Shown in pieces: positions 32,027 to 43,248 of a DNA stretch of 64,000 nucleotides. The notes under the pieces were generated by a model. It made no database searches, had not been told where the DNA came from, and worked only from the letters and a program-made list of their open reading frames with translations. Source of the stretch: Thecaphora thlaspeos (taxonomy: Eukaryota > Basidiomycota > Ustilaginomycetes > Urocystidales > Glomosporiaceae); NCBI GenBank assembly GCA_900291925.1, contig UWYS01000019.1:124001-188000 (forward strand). The letters run 5' to 3'. The position numbers and the translations under genes are program-made. How positions within the stretch are numbered: the first letter of the stretch is position 1; the number at the start of each line of letters is the position of its first letter.

Positions 32027-35000
32027 TCAATAGCCGGAAAAGGCGCGGGCGCGCTCGCAGAGCTGGTGGACCTTGAGGCCCGTCTTGCTGCCCTTGAGAA
32101 AGACGGAATTCTTGCGCACCGTCGCGATGACCTTCTCCCGCACCTCGGGCGTGACCGACGTCAGCAGCTGCAAGCGATGCGGCGGCGACGGCGGCGGGGT
32201 CAGCGTTCAAAAAATGTGAAAGAGAAAGCCTTCGCGTCAGCGCTCATCGAAGGGTGGCGCTCCCTAGGGAACGAGCGATTGCATGCATGGAGGGCGGCTG
32301 CTGGCCGGCGCCGTGTCGCTCTCACCTGCGTGACGATCTGCAAGCCCTGAGGCGCCAGCGCAATGTCGACCAGTGCCGAGCGACGGCTCCCTGTGCCCGC
32401 GACGCTGGCGGGCTGCGCCTTGCACAGCGTGTCGGCGTACCTATCGATAAAGGCTCGGTCGTCCGACTTTAGGCCGCTCATGATGGCCTTTTGGCCTGTG
32501 AGCGCGAGAAAGAAACAAGATAGGAGAAGAGTCGAAACCCAAATGCGGAACAAGGACGGCAGTGAAGGGGGTGAGTCGCCCGTCCGCTTTCCCCAACATG
32601 CGAGCAGGCAGTCTGCAGCCTCGACTCACCGTACTGGGAAAGCGTCAGCTTGACGGCGGAGCGTAGCAAGCCGTCGAGCGCTGCCCTTCGCTCCTGACTG
32701 TAGTGTCGCGCAAGGCCGCAAGCGTTAGAGAGATGAAATTGAGAAGATATAAGCAACATCGAGACATCAGTGATGCTCTATGACCTGCTCAGGCGGCCAG
32801 CGGCCCTTTGCACGATCGCAGCGACACTTACTCGGAACCGTGCTCGATGATGTGCTTTTATGGCGCGACCGACAAAGTTGGGCAATGGAAAAGATGGACG
32901 GGTCAGTGGACCAGGCGTCGACACGCGTCGGTGAGCCCGCCGTGCCGTCGCCGCTGCCGCCGCTGGGAATCTTACCTGGACCACCCAAACTCCCCATTGG
33001 TTCGAGGCGCAATCTTCTGCTTCGGCCAGCACCTCTTGCAGGCAGTCGCTCTGGCGGACAGAGAGATGAGGAACGCAGCGACAAGGGATGGCTCAGCTCG
33101 TCAGCGAGAGGTGTGTGATTTCGCCCAAAGCAGGAGCTCGTATGACCGCCTCCCGCCCACGTCGTTTTCGCGCACTCACCTTCTCATCGGCGTCGGCCGA
33201 TTCAAATATATTCTGGCAGATGATGCTGCCCGTCTCCTGGCGCGCCGTCTGGGCCCACTTGCCCTTCATCTGTCGGTTCATGACGGCAAAGATTGTCGAT
33301 CGGAAGTCCTGGCGGGCCCAATTGATTTCGAGCACTTTCTGCCAGACGTGGACCGAGTGGCGCGAGGTGAGCGACTTTTCGAGGCGCGACGTCAGCAGCT
33401 CCTCGACGACCGCAGCCTTGACGCGCTCCTCGCCGTCCAACACCTGTCGTCGGGGCAAGGACGAGGCGAAGCAATAGCAGAATAGCAGAGAAAACCGTCG
33501 TCAGATGAGGGGTGGACGTTACGGGCGCTACCAGGGCAGGCGAGGCCTGACTCACTCTCTGCACCACGTGGCAGCCAAACTGCGACATGGCCAGCTCGAC
33601 GAAGTGGCCCTTGAGTTTCCATGCCAGCTCCGAAACGACGCCGACTGTGGGGCCAGGGGTCAGGAGAGGACGAGATAGGTAGAGAAGGGAAGCATAGTGC
33701 GGGTCGGAGGAGTCATAGGACTTCAGCATCTTCTCGAGGCAGGTTAGGATCGCTCTACTAGCGAAAGTGGCCCTGCCGCACTCACGAGCACGCTGGACCA
33801 AAAAGTTGCCGTGTCGGTCACGCGAGAGGGCAAGGATGCAGGACTCGACGAGGCCGAGCACGCTCCGCTTGGCGTCGGCCGACCCGAGCTTGAGCTGCTG
33901 CTGGAGGACAATGCTGGCCTCCTGGCCGCGTCCGTCCAAGATCTGGCGCACTAGATCGTTCTGACTGGCGGGCGAGAGAGCGCCGCCGTCGTTGCTCGGG
34001 CCGCCATGGCCGCCGCCGGGACCTTCCTGGCCCCTCTGGGGCGTACGCGGCTCGGGCGGCGTCGTCCCGATTTTGGCCTTCGACACGTGCCTCTGCGCCT
34101 CGGCCAGCGAGGGCCAGCTCGGCTTACTACTGAGCTGTGCCGTCGACGCCTCGCCGACCGATGCGTCTGATCGCCCCTCGTCGTCGCGCGGCGTGCCGGT
34201 GTAGGAGCTGCCGCCGCGCAGGGGCGATCCCGCCGCACGGCCGTGCTCCTGGCCCTCAGCACCAACGCCGACGCCGCCTCCCACGAACGGCTGCCCTCGG
34301 TTGGAAAACTCGGCGATACGCTGCTGCTGTTGCTGCTGCTGTTGCTGCGGTTCGAGCGACGCAGGCGCCTCTGTTCGAAGGCCGCCACCGGCCTTGAGCA
34401 TCGAGCGGCGATCGAGGCTGGTGATGGTGGCGGCGGCGGAGGCGGGTGCCGGCCGAAAGAGGTCGGCTGGCAATCCGAAGTTGGGACTCTGCTGCATCGC
34501 GGGACCGACGACGCCGGGCAGGCCCCCGGGCACGTTGCGGAAGGAGGCGGCGGTGGCGGCGGTGGCGTCGGCGAGCGTCGGCAGCTGACCCTGGTACGAT
34601 GACGAGGACGGGTCCATCCGTCCGAGGTCGACGCCTCCACCTCGGCCTGTCTGAGACCCTGCGCCCGTGGCCATCCCCCAAGACAGCCCGGAGCCGTGCT
34701 GCGGACGCATAGATCGGACCTGGGCCAGCATGTCGTAGAGCTGGCGTCGTAGGCCGCGATTCTCTGCAAAGAGCTGAGCGTGAGGAGGAGTGATTTGAGT
34801 GGCGAAAAAGACGGGATGGGTTCAGCGCGGGCACACCTGCGCAAAGGCCGGGTCTGCTCCGGGGGGCTGCCACTGTCGTCGCCCCTGCCGGCATTCCTGA
34901 CTCACCAGCTGCATGTCACTTCGAGCCTGGCGAAGCTCGAGGATATCGCGGATGCAACCAGCATTTTCGGCGGTGGCGCACTCCTCCGTCTGCACCTGGA

Positions 35001-36275
35001 AGAGCGGGTCAGGTTGCATCGCGAGCGAGGAATGGACGAGGGTCAGGCACGGCCAGCGTCAGGCTGCAAATTTCAGCGGAGCTCTAGCCACGTCTCGAGC
35101 TGCAATCATATTCGAGGCGGAGCGCAGGGATGACTCGCCTGCTTGTCGGCAAATGTCGGACGATAGATGGGGTTCTGCGGCGGCAGGAAGGTGGGCGAAC
35201 TGGGACCAAAGCTGCCCAGGCTATCCGAGAAGCCCGTGTCGCGCCGGCTGCGGCCACCGCCGCCTCGTACCGCTTCATACGAATCGATCAGGCTGCTGCT
35301 CTCCGACGACGAGAGCGGATCGAGAGCGTGGTGGTGGACCGAGGGAACCATGCCAAGATAGCCGATGCTGGCTTGGAACTGCTGCTGCTGCTGCTGCTGC
35401 TGATTCAGTTTTTGCTCTAGGTTGTGCGTCGTACCGCGCATTGACATTAGCCGTGCCACTTCCGCGGCGTACTGCGCGTCCCTGACGCCCGGCGGGTGCG
35501 TCTGAAGCGCGTGGCGGTCGTAGTGACGCCAGCTCATGGGGTCGGCCAACGCCTCCGAGAAGCCGCGGCCTGCCGGCGAAAAAAGGCGGCGAAGGTCTTC
35601 GGACGTTTCGATGCTCAGGCCGGAAGCGCCGTCCTTGGCGGGACGGGTCATGGTGTTGTTGCCAGCCGCAGCATCCCTGGCGGATGGAGGGAAACTCGGC
35701 GGGAGGGGTACCGTGTTGCGCTGCTGCTGCTGCTGCTGCTGACCGTTGTTGCCGATGCGCAGATCGACTCCTCCGTGCAGGCCGCCGATGAAGCGTTCGG
35801 ACAGCCCTCTGTGCTGGAACACCGCAGAATTGCCCACCGGGTCGCTTCCCGAGCCTGTGGACGCGGAAAAGGGGTCACCGCCGGCGGCGGAGGCGGCGTC
35901 CAGGGGACCTGATGAGCGCATCGTGATGGTATCACCGCCGGCGGTGTCCGTCGCCTGGTGGATTAGTGGCGAAAAGAAGCCGTCGGTGTTGCTGCGAGAG
36001 CGTCGAGAGAGGGCGTGTATCGGGTCCCACACAGTGTCGGGATACGCGGGGGTACTCTGGCCTGCCCTCGAGGGTGCTCGACGCTGAGGGGGCGGCAACT
36101 GCGCCGGCGTCGGCGAGGCGGAACGCCTCTCGCCTTCCTCTGACTCGAGGCGACCGTGCTCGTGCTCGCGCTCGCCGGCAACCTTGGTTCCCGGCGTTTT
36201 TCTAGCGTTGGGGTGGCGATAGACCTGGTCTTGTCGACCGCCAGATTCAGCCGATCCGTTGCTGGCCGCGTCCAT
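32027..36275 (-). CDS. PUF (Pumilio) family RNA-binding protein, ten exons
   Basis: Predicted 1,014-aa post-transcriptional regulator. Exons: 36275-35139, 34995-34906, 34773-33786, 33644-33556, 33443-33180, 33050-32976, 32854-32832, 32697-32630, 32495-32326 and 32167-32027. The N-terminal 670 residues are low-complexity with several Gln runs and a short coiled coil spanning exons 2-3 (DILELRQARSDMQL, LFAENRGLRRQLYDMLAQ). PUF-type repeats follow from about residue 679: DRHGNFLVQRA, QFGCHVVQR, RHSVHVWQKVLEI, ETGSIICQNIF, NQWGVWVVQHIIEHG, PQGLQIVTQLL and KTGLKVHQLCE. Exon 7 is only 23 nt and exon 1 ends at a GC donor (AG/GCGAGT); both are needed to keep frame and motif. The ortholog among yeast PUFs is not clear; Puf1/Jsn1-like is possible. 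Confidence 0.85.
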
Positions 36276-38939
36276 CCTCAGAGTCGAGGCGCCAGGCTCT
36301 ATCGATCGATCGAGCGAGAAAGCGTGTCGTACGGCTGGCGACGTCTTCTAGAGCCACGTCGACGGGCAGGAGGAGGAAAAACTTTTGAACAGCGGGAAAG
36401 AGAGAGGGGGCGGTGGACCGAGACAGAAGGCTGGATGACGGGATGCGCTTCGAGATGCGAAACGAGCGCTGCTGCCAGCCGGTCGTACTGCGGCTGATGC
36501 GGGAATTTTGACGAGAGCCTTCACAGCGGACGAAAAAGACAGCTGGACGCTCTCGGAGACGTCGATAAGAGGAATGTGTGAGAGGGAGCAGAGGATGGTT
36601 CGTCCGGGGAGAGGGCAAGAAAGCGTAAGAGAAGATGGAACGCAGGGAAAGGAAAGGGGAAAAGGTGGAGCGGTCGGGTCGCTACGTCAAGAGCGGCGAA
36701 GGTGGCGACGGTTGGGGCGGATCCTGCGACCGGGCCACCTTATAAAGGTCTGCAGTCCAGGACGGCTGGTCGGCAACGGCTTCGAGCTCCTTGAAGATCG
36801 ACGGGTGACGTCGCCGAGAGACGTCGCTGCCGACGACCACGCTCTGACGCCCGCCCTGACGGGCAGCGACAGCTGGGTGGGGTCGCTCGCTATCTCGATT
36901 TCCAGCGTGGCAGCAAGCAGGCAAGCTAGCTATGCTCCGCAGAGTCGAGACCAGGGCAGGCGAAAGCTAAGGCTTGCCGCTCGCACGCAAAGTTGCCGCT
37001 CTACTGGTCGAGCGTCGTTTGAGGGCACGCGCGGGAGAGTGTGCTGCCACGGGGTCGATGGATCTGGGACGAGCCCTCGTTCGTCGTCAGAGAGGGTCAG
37101 GCGCGTTTGAGCGATGGAAAGACCCGGTCATCGAAGAGGAGCGCTGAGGAGAAGGGCCAGGGAGAACGGGCGAGCGAGCGAGGCAGAGACTCAAAGCCGT
37201 CTCCGTTGCGAAGGCAAGAAGGCCGACGATACGGACGACGACGAGGTCGAGCCTGCCAGACGCTCGCTCCCCTGGAAGTCGCACGGCTCAGCGAGCGCGC
37301 CTATGACCTGGATCGTTGCAGGGTCTACAGGGCTTCGGCCCTCGTAGCCTTTCCCGGTCCTAGCCCTGCGAGCGACCAGCCCTGCTTGTCAGGCGAGAGT
37401 TCAAGGAAGAGCGAAGGGCGGGCGAGCGAGTCACGAACAGCAGGCAGGCGGGCGGGGGCATGCGCGACAAGGTCGTCATCGATAGCGCGAGCGCGGAGGT
37501 GCCGGGCAGCGATGCCGAGACCGCAGAAAAGGTTGAGAGGCACTCCGTGCCAGGATCGAGCGGTGCGTCGATGAGCGTGTCCAAGCCTACCGGGCTAGCG
37601 GCCGCCGTGCTGTGGCGTCGGCTTCTCGTGGCGGCGGTAGCCCAGCGATCGAGGGTGGGCTAGCTGCAGCTTCCGGCCCGGGAGGGCGTCGTGTGAAATG
37701 CCCGCCGATGGGGGACCCGGCCCAGTCGAAGCGGTGGTCGGCGTGGAGTCGCTGAGAAGGAGGTAGGCCGTCTGGTTGGCTCGTTGGCTGTCTGGCCCGT
37801 TGACTTGTGACCTCCGTCCAGAATGGCCGTCTGGCAGAGCAACGACGAGGTTTCAGATCAGGCCGGGCCGGGCCGGATCGTAGAACGCACCAGGTAGGGC
37901 CGCGGCGATGAGCCCCGCTTGTTCTTGGCGCAGCGTCCTCTGATGGCCGAAGGGTGGCGGATGGGCCGGCCAGAAGTGAGTCAGCGAGCGCCGCTGGGGG
38001 CCTTTGGACTGAGGCGGCAGGCTCGTCCGCTATCCAGACGACGGATGGCGCGCTGGAGGAGAGGCGAGCCAACGACGATGTTGAGGGCGGCTGGATGTAT
38101 GCCTGCCAGGTTGTGCCGGGCAGGGCCTCGAAGAAGGCTCAGTCGCGGCGAAAAGCGCCTGAATGCGCTCTTCACGTCGGCTCCCTGCTTTGGCCGCTCC
38201 CTCGCTCGCCTGCTCGTCCAGGCTGGCCATTCGGGCCAAAGCGGCGCCGCGCCGGCGTCTTCTCTCATCAGACCTCTTTTCTCACGCAGCTCGCCTCGTT
38301 TCCGTCTCGTTCTGATCCCTTCGGCCCTGCCTTCGGGCTCGGTCCGTGCTCCAGGTTACCTTTGTCGTCGGCTTCTTCCGACGAGGCGGTGCTGAAGGGC
38401 TGGCGACGGGCAGACGGACGATGCCACCGTGCGAGTTGAGTGAGCGAGCGGTCAAGTGGCTCGTCTGGCTATACCGTTGCGACGACGCCCACCGCGAATC
38501 GAGTGTGGCCGGAGCCGCGCTGTTTCCGTGAATTAGACTCTTGCTCGCGCCTCGTCTCCTTTTGAATCGACATCCGATCATTTCGCCAGCCATACAGGCC
38601 TTCGAAGGTAGCACGCGTGGCGATCACTCGAACGGCGACGAGCCGGGCCATCTATTGCTCCGTTCTTGATCTTGCCACAACGTTCGATCTCTCTTCCACC
38701 TTCCTCTGCCATCGGTCTTGCCACGTGACGTCTGATGTCACTCCACAATTGACTTTGACCGCGTTCCGTTACTACTTTTTGCCTTGCACCTTCTAATCGT
38801 CTTTTCGGCACGAGCTTTTGTGGTGATACAGCCTACTAACAGGGCAGAGGCCCGAAGGTGAGCTTGTAGAAGCCTTCATTAAATAGTTTTGAGGGCCTAC
38901 GCGGGGCCGTCGCGGAGCCGTCTTGCCTAGCGGGGCACT
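36276..38939. other. 2.7-kb region with no recognisable gene
   Basis: This CpG-rich DNA lies between the start of the PUF gene and the end of the GH31 pseudogene. Short frames exist on both strands but none has a domain, a plausible splice pattern or neighbour-like codon use. A TATA-like TTTATAAGG reads on the minus strand at about 36739-36747, roughly 465 bp upstream of the PUF start. Part may be PUF promoter or long leader. Confidence 0.5.
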
Positions 38940-41016
38940 TTACAACCTCTCGAACACGGGCATATCGTCGATTGGCGCGTCGACCTCGGCCGTTTTTCCG
39001 CCCTCCAGTGCCTCGCCAGCGCCTTTGGCAGCGTCCTGTCCTCCTTGACCGCCTCGGAAGCGCCTCCACTTGGCGCCAGTGGGGAGGTAGACGCTGCGCT
39101 TGACCTGTCCCGGCTCGAGCATGGGCGCGACGAGGTAACGGTCGCCGTACATGTACTGGTCCTCTACCCTCCACGCCTGCTCGTCCTGCGGGAACTCGTA
39201 GAAGCAGGTGCGCATGACGGGCGATCCCTTCTCGTGCGCCTGCTTCATCAGCTCCCTGGTGTAGTCTCGCAGTGCTTCGCGGATCAAGAGGTACTTTTTG
39301 AGGATGACGAAGTTGGCCTCGCCGTAGCTCCAAACTTCGTTCTCGGCGCCGCTGCAGCACTCTGCGCCGCCCGTGGTGCCGTACTGCGGCTGTCGCGGCT
39401 CGCGGTCACCGTGGAGGCGCATCACGGGGCAAAAGGCGCCCCACTGGAACCAGCGGACCAGCAGCTCGCGGAAGGCCTCGTCGTTGGGATCGCCGCCGTG
39501 GAAGCCGCCAATGTCGGTCGTCCACCAGGGGATGCCCGCCAGACCCATATTGAGTCCGGCGGCGAGCTGGTTGCGGAAGCTTTCTCACGACGACGCAATG
39601 TCGCCGCTCCACACCAGCGCGCCGTATCGCTGCGAGCCTGCCCAGGCACAGCGGACGAGGTTGACGATGTTGTTCTGCCCCTCTTTCTCCTGCCCCTCGT
39701 AGAAGGTCTGCGAGTAGGTCACGGGGTATTCGTTGCCCACCGCCAGCAGCGAGCCCTTGTGGTAGCGGTAGTTGTCAAAGTCGTACCGGCTGTACTCGGG
39801 CTCCGTCTCGTCGAGCCAGAACACTCAGACGCCCGGGTCGAAGTAGTTGCGCTTGCAGATGTCCCAGATGTGGCTGCGTGCCTTGGGCGAGGTGAAGTCG
39901 GCGAGAAGACTGTTGCCGCAGAAGTCGAACTGTATAGGAGCTCCGCGCTCTGTGCGTACGAGGTGGCCCTTCTCGAGCAGCTCCTTGTAGTTCTCGGAAC
40001 GAACGTCGACGGTGGGCCAGATGCTGACCATGAGCTCGATACCCATCTGCTTGAGCTCGTCGACCATGGCCTTGGGGTCGGGGAAGTAGGTGGTGTCGCA
40101 GCGCCAGTCTCCCTGCTTGGGCCAGTGGAAGAAGTCGACGACGATGACGTCGATGGGGAGTCCAAGGCCGTAGTGCTTGCGCGCGACGGCGAGCAGCTCC
40201 TCTTGCGTCTGGTAGCGCAGCTTGCACTGCCAGAAGCCAAGCCCGTACTCTGGCATCATGGGCACGGCGTCGGTGGCGGAGGCGTAGGCCTCTTGGATCT
40301 CGCGGGGATAGTCGCCGGCGACGACCCAGTAGTCGAGCACCTTGAAGCTGCGCGACTCGAAGGACATGATGTTGCGCCGGAACATGGCGCGGCCGACCGA
40401 AGGGCTGTTCCACAGGATGCCGTAGCCGCGGCTGGGAGTGGGCAAAGGGTATGCTGGCCTGCGAGTTGCGGTGGGCCATCTCGAGGTCGCAACCCTTGAG
40501 ATCAAGGTAGGGCTGCTGGTACTGGCCCATGCCGTAGATGCGCTCGTCGACGTCCTGCGACTCGAAGCGCGCCGTGATGTGGAAGTCTCCGCCGGCGATG
40601 GGGACAAAGTCGCGCGCCTCGACGAGGATGGCGCTGCACTTTGGATCTGTCGGGTCGTCGCGGTTGCGCTGGTACTCTTCGAGCAGCACCTTGCCGTGCG
40701 AGTTGGTGATGACGAGCTTGCCGCGCTCCGAGATGGTGGCGGTGATGTTGCCGTTGATGCTGGAGCCGCCTTTACCGCCGGGGGCCGTGTCGATGTTGAC
40801 GGCGGCCGTGGAAGGTGAAGGAGGAGGCTGGCTCAGCGCCCAGTTCTCTGCGGGCAGCTCGGGGTATTGTGTGCAGCGGACACGGAGGGCGTTGTTGTGC
40901 CATGCCTCGACGACAAGCGTCTCGCCGCCGAAGCTGTGGCTGAGCTATGAATCTTGTTGGTCGAGCATCGTGTATGTAGTGGATGGGGAGGGTGGTTGTC
41001 ACTCTTGCACCAACAT
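38940..41016 (-). pseudogene. Glycoside hydrolase family 31 (alpha-xylosidase/glucosidase-like), disrupted
   Basis: Conserved GH31 sequence covers about 2 kb. It runs from FGGETLVVEAWHNNALRVRC through DVDERIYGMGQYQQPYLDL, MPEYGLGFWQCKLRYQTQEE, LPIDVIVVDFFHWP, nucleophile region VFWLDETEPEYS and acid/base region LVWSGDIASS, then GLNMGLAGIPWWTTDIGGF and MRTCFYEFPQDEQAWRVEDQ. Three lesions: a one-base excess near 40436-40446 between ASIPFA and GYGILWN, a TGA at 39827-39825 just before VFWLDE, and a TGA at 39587-39585 directly after IASS, where relatives have Trp. A possible short first exon (MLVQ) starts at 41016 with donor GTGACA. No signal peptide was seen. DNA here is normally CpG-rich, so decay looks recent; sequencing error at three sites is the alternative. 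Confidence 0.8.
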
Positions 41017-43248
41017 CGGGAGGCGTTACGGGTTGGGTGCTGCGGGCAGAAGGGAGGAGGGTGGGCGAGATACGACAGCGCTTATAAGGGGATGCAAAGG
41101 CGGCTCTTCGAAGGAGAAAGGGCGGAGAGTGATGTCGAAGGTTGCCGGGCAGAAGCTGCTCGCCGTCGCAGCCCTGATGGTTGAGAGGAGCCAAGAGAGG
41201 GACGGAACGAGAGCAGATTGCCGGGGCGCAAGAGAGGGACGCAGCCGGCTATGCAGCGAGCACAGCGGTCGGCGATCTGCTGCTCTGAGTGGATAAATGC
41301 CGAGGGGCGACCGGCGAACAAGGTGGAGACGGCCGAGAGAGCAACGGATGAGAGCGGTGCTGGACCTTGTGCGCGGGCAAAGGGGCGCGGGGGGGAGAGG
41401 GGTCGTTGAGAGCGAGATCTGGCGGTGCTCGAGCCATGTGCAGAAGATGTGGAGGCGGGTGGAGCGCGCAACACGCGCGGATGGCCAGCTTTACCCAGCC
41501 TAGCCTTTTTGTTTGGCGAGAGCGGCGAATGACAGGCGCTCGCCTTGACGCACGCACCCCCCCGCCAGCATGCCCTCACCCATGTTTCTCTGCGTCCCCA
41601 GCCAGCAACGCACCACCCTACCCAGATCCCCATAGACGCGCCCGGCCGCGCCTCTTTTCGCCTTCCGAGCCACCTCCTGGCAGCTTCATGCCTCCCTCTT
41701 CCACACTGCAACTCTGCACACCCATGGCCACTCACTACCAAGTGCTTGCAGAGTACTGTAGTGGAGTGTGATCCATTGCTGTCCCCTGTTGCCAGTCACC
41801 AGTGGTCTCTTGCCATGACCCTTGTTGCAGAAGCTGGACATGTGCATCCAAGCACTCAAGAAAGGAAGCAGTCCTTGCACTGGCATCTCTCCTTGTGCTT
41901 TGTCCATCAACCTCGTTGTGGTCAGATTTGCTGGGTGGATATCTTGTTGTCTGATGTTAGAGATGTCCAGTCTCTCATGTCTAGCCTTTTGTGCTCAGCA
42001 TGGGCTGCTCCCTGCTGATGTAGACATTGCAACAACAGTATGCTCCCTTCCGCAATTAGTGTGCCAGCCAAGCACAATGGAACAGCTGGATTTTGTGATT
42101 GCACAGCCAGGGTGTCAAAGGCAGGTCAAGCTCCTGCAGGGCAAGCCACCCTGTTGAGGGCATGAGAGGGCAAGAACAAACACCGAGACACTCCCTTTTC
42201 ACAACCCTTTTTGATGCCATTAAATTATTTTACCATGTTTCCCTTGTTTTCCCTGTTTGCACATCATCACCATGGCAGGCTAGGGTCAATGCAGGAGCGC
42301 TGCTGTTTGTTTGCATCTTTGAATTTGACCACATTGGCTGCTTCAACTTCACATGCAACAAACACCCTTTCCACCTGGTGTCATGGCAAGTTGAAAGGTC
42401 TTGACCAACCTAACAGACTTGCCTCCTCCCAGACATGAGCAGCGCAGTTTTGACCAGCACCTTGCAGAGGGACAAATCAGGGAAAAGACAAAAGATGTCC
42501 GGTCAAGCAACAGAGCACAGACATTTCAGCCACACCAGTCAAAGTGGACTCTTGAAGCGGAGCTCAATGGTGGCAGCATTAGCAGCAAGCATGCAACATG
42601 TCTTTGCTCTGCCACCTCCACTGTGTTTAGCTTCATGAGAAAGGTTGTGAGACTGCCTTGATTGCAAGGGCTGCAGCTCTACAAGACATGTCTATTGAGC
42701 TTTGCATGCTGCATCAAAATGCTGACCAGGTTGGTAATCATCCTGGACACAACACACTGACCCTCCTCTTCTCTTCCTCAGCTGGATTTCCATCTTCTTT
42801 TGACCCTGGGTCTGTTAGGTGCTTGGTCACATATGTGTCGGATGCCAGTTGGTTGACATGGCTCCCCTTTTTCCTGTTGCTGCCCTTGTCAGCCTCCTGC
42901 TCTTCTTCCACCATCACCCCCATCTCTGCCATCATCATCCATGCACTGGCAGTTGCTTCTTTTGCCTGCCCTCCTCCCCTTTGCCATGTTCCTTTGTTGT
43001 CGCATGTACTTGCTACTCTTGTTCCCATGCACCTTGCGCTCTTGCCTTGCTACCATACAGCACTTGACCAGCCGACCTTACAACCCAGGCTGGGAGCTTG
43101 CAGCAACTTCTTCCGGAGTTTGGCAACCCTTCTAGAATCTATGCTTGTTTCTCCTTCCCTCCCTTCTGGTGTGCTGCATCAACGAGTTGATGTCTGCCAG
43201 CATTTTCCCACTGATGTTCAAAAACCTAATCTCCTCTCTATACCCCAC
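41017..43248. other. Spacer crossing the left edge of the CpG-depleted island
   Basis: Up to about 41,690 the DNA is CpG-rich like the rest of the window and has no gene. From there it is CpG-poor and T/CA-rich, with no frame that I can tie to a protein family. A 264-codon plus-strand frame at 42658-43452 is compositionally odd and partly antisense to the GH39-like pseudogene, so it is not called. Confidence 0.5.

Noticed and set aside
39585..39827. Programmed stop-codon readthrough in the GH31 gene
   Set aside because: The TGA codons are followed by G, not the CTA context favourable to readthrough, and a separate frameshift is also present.
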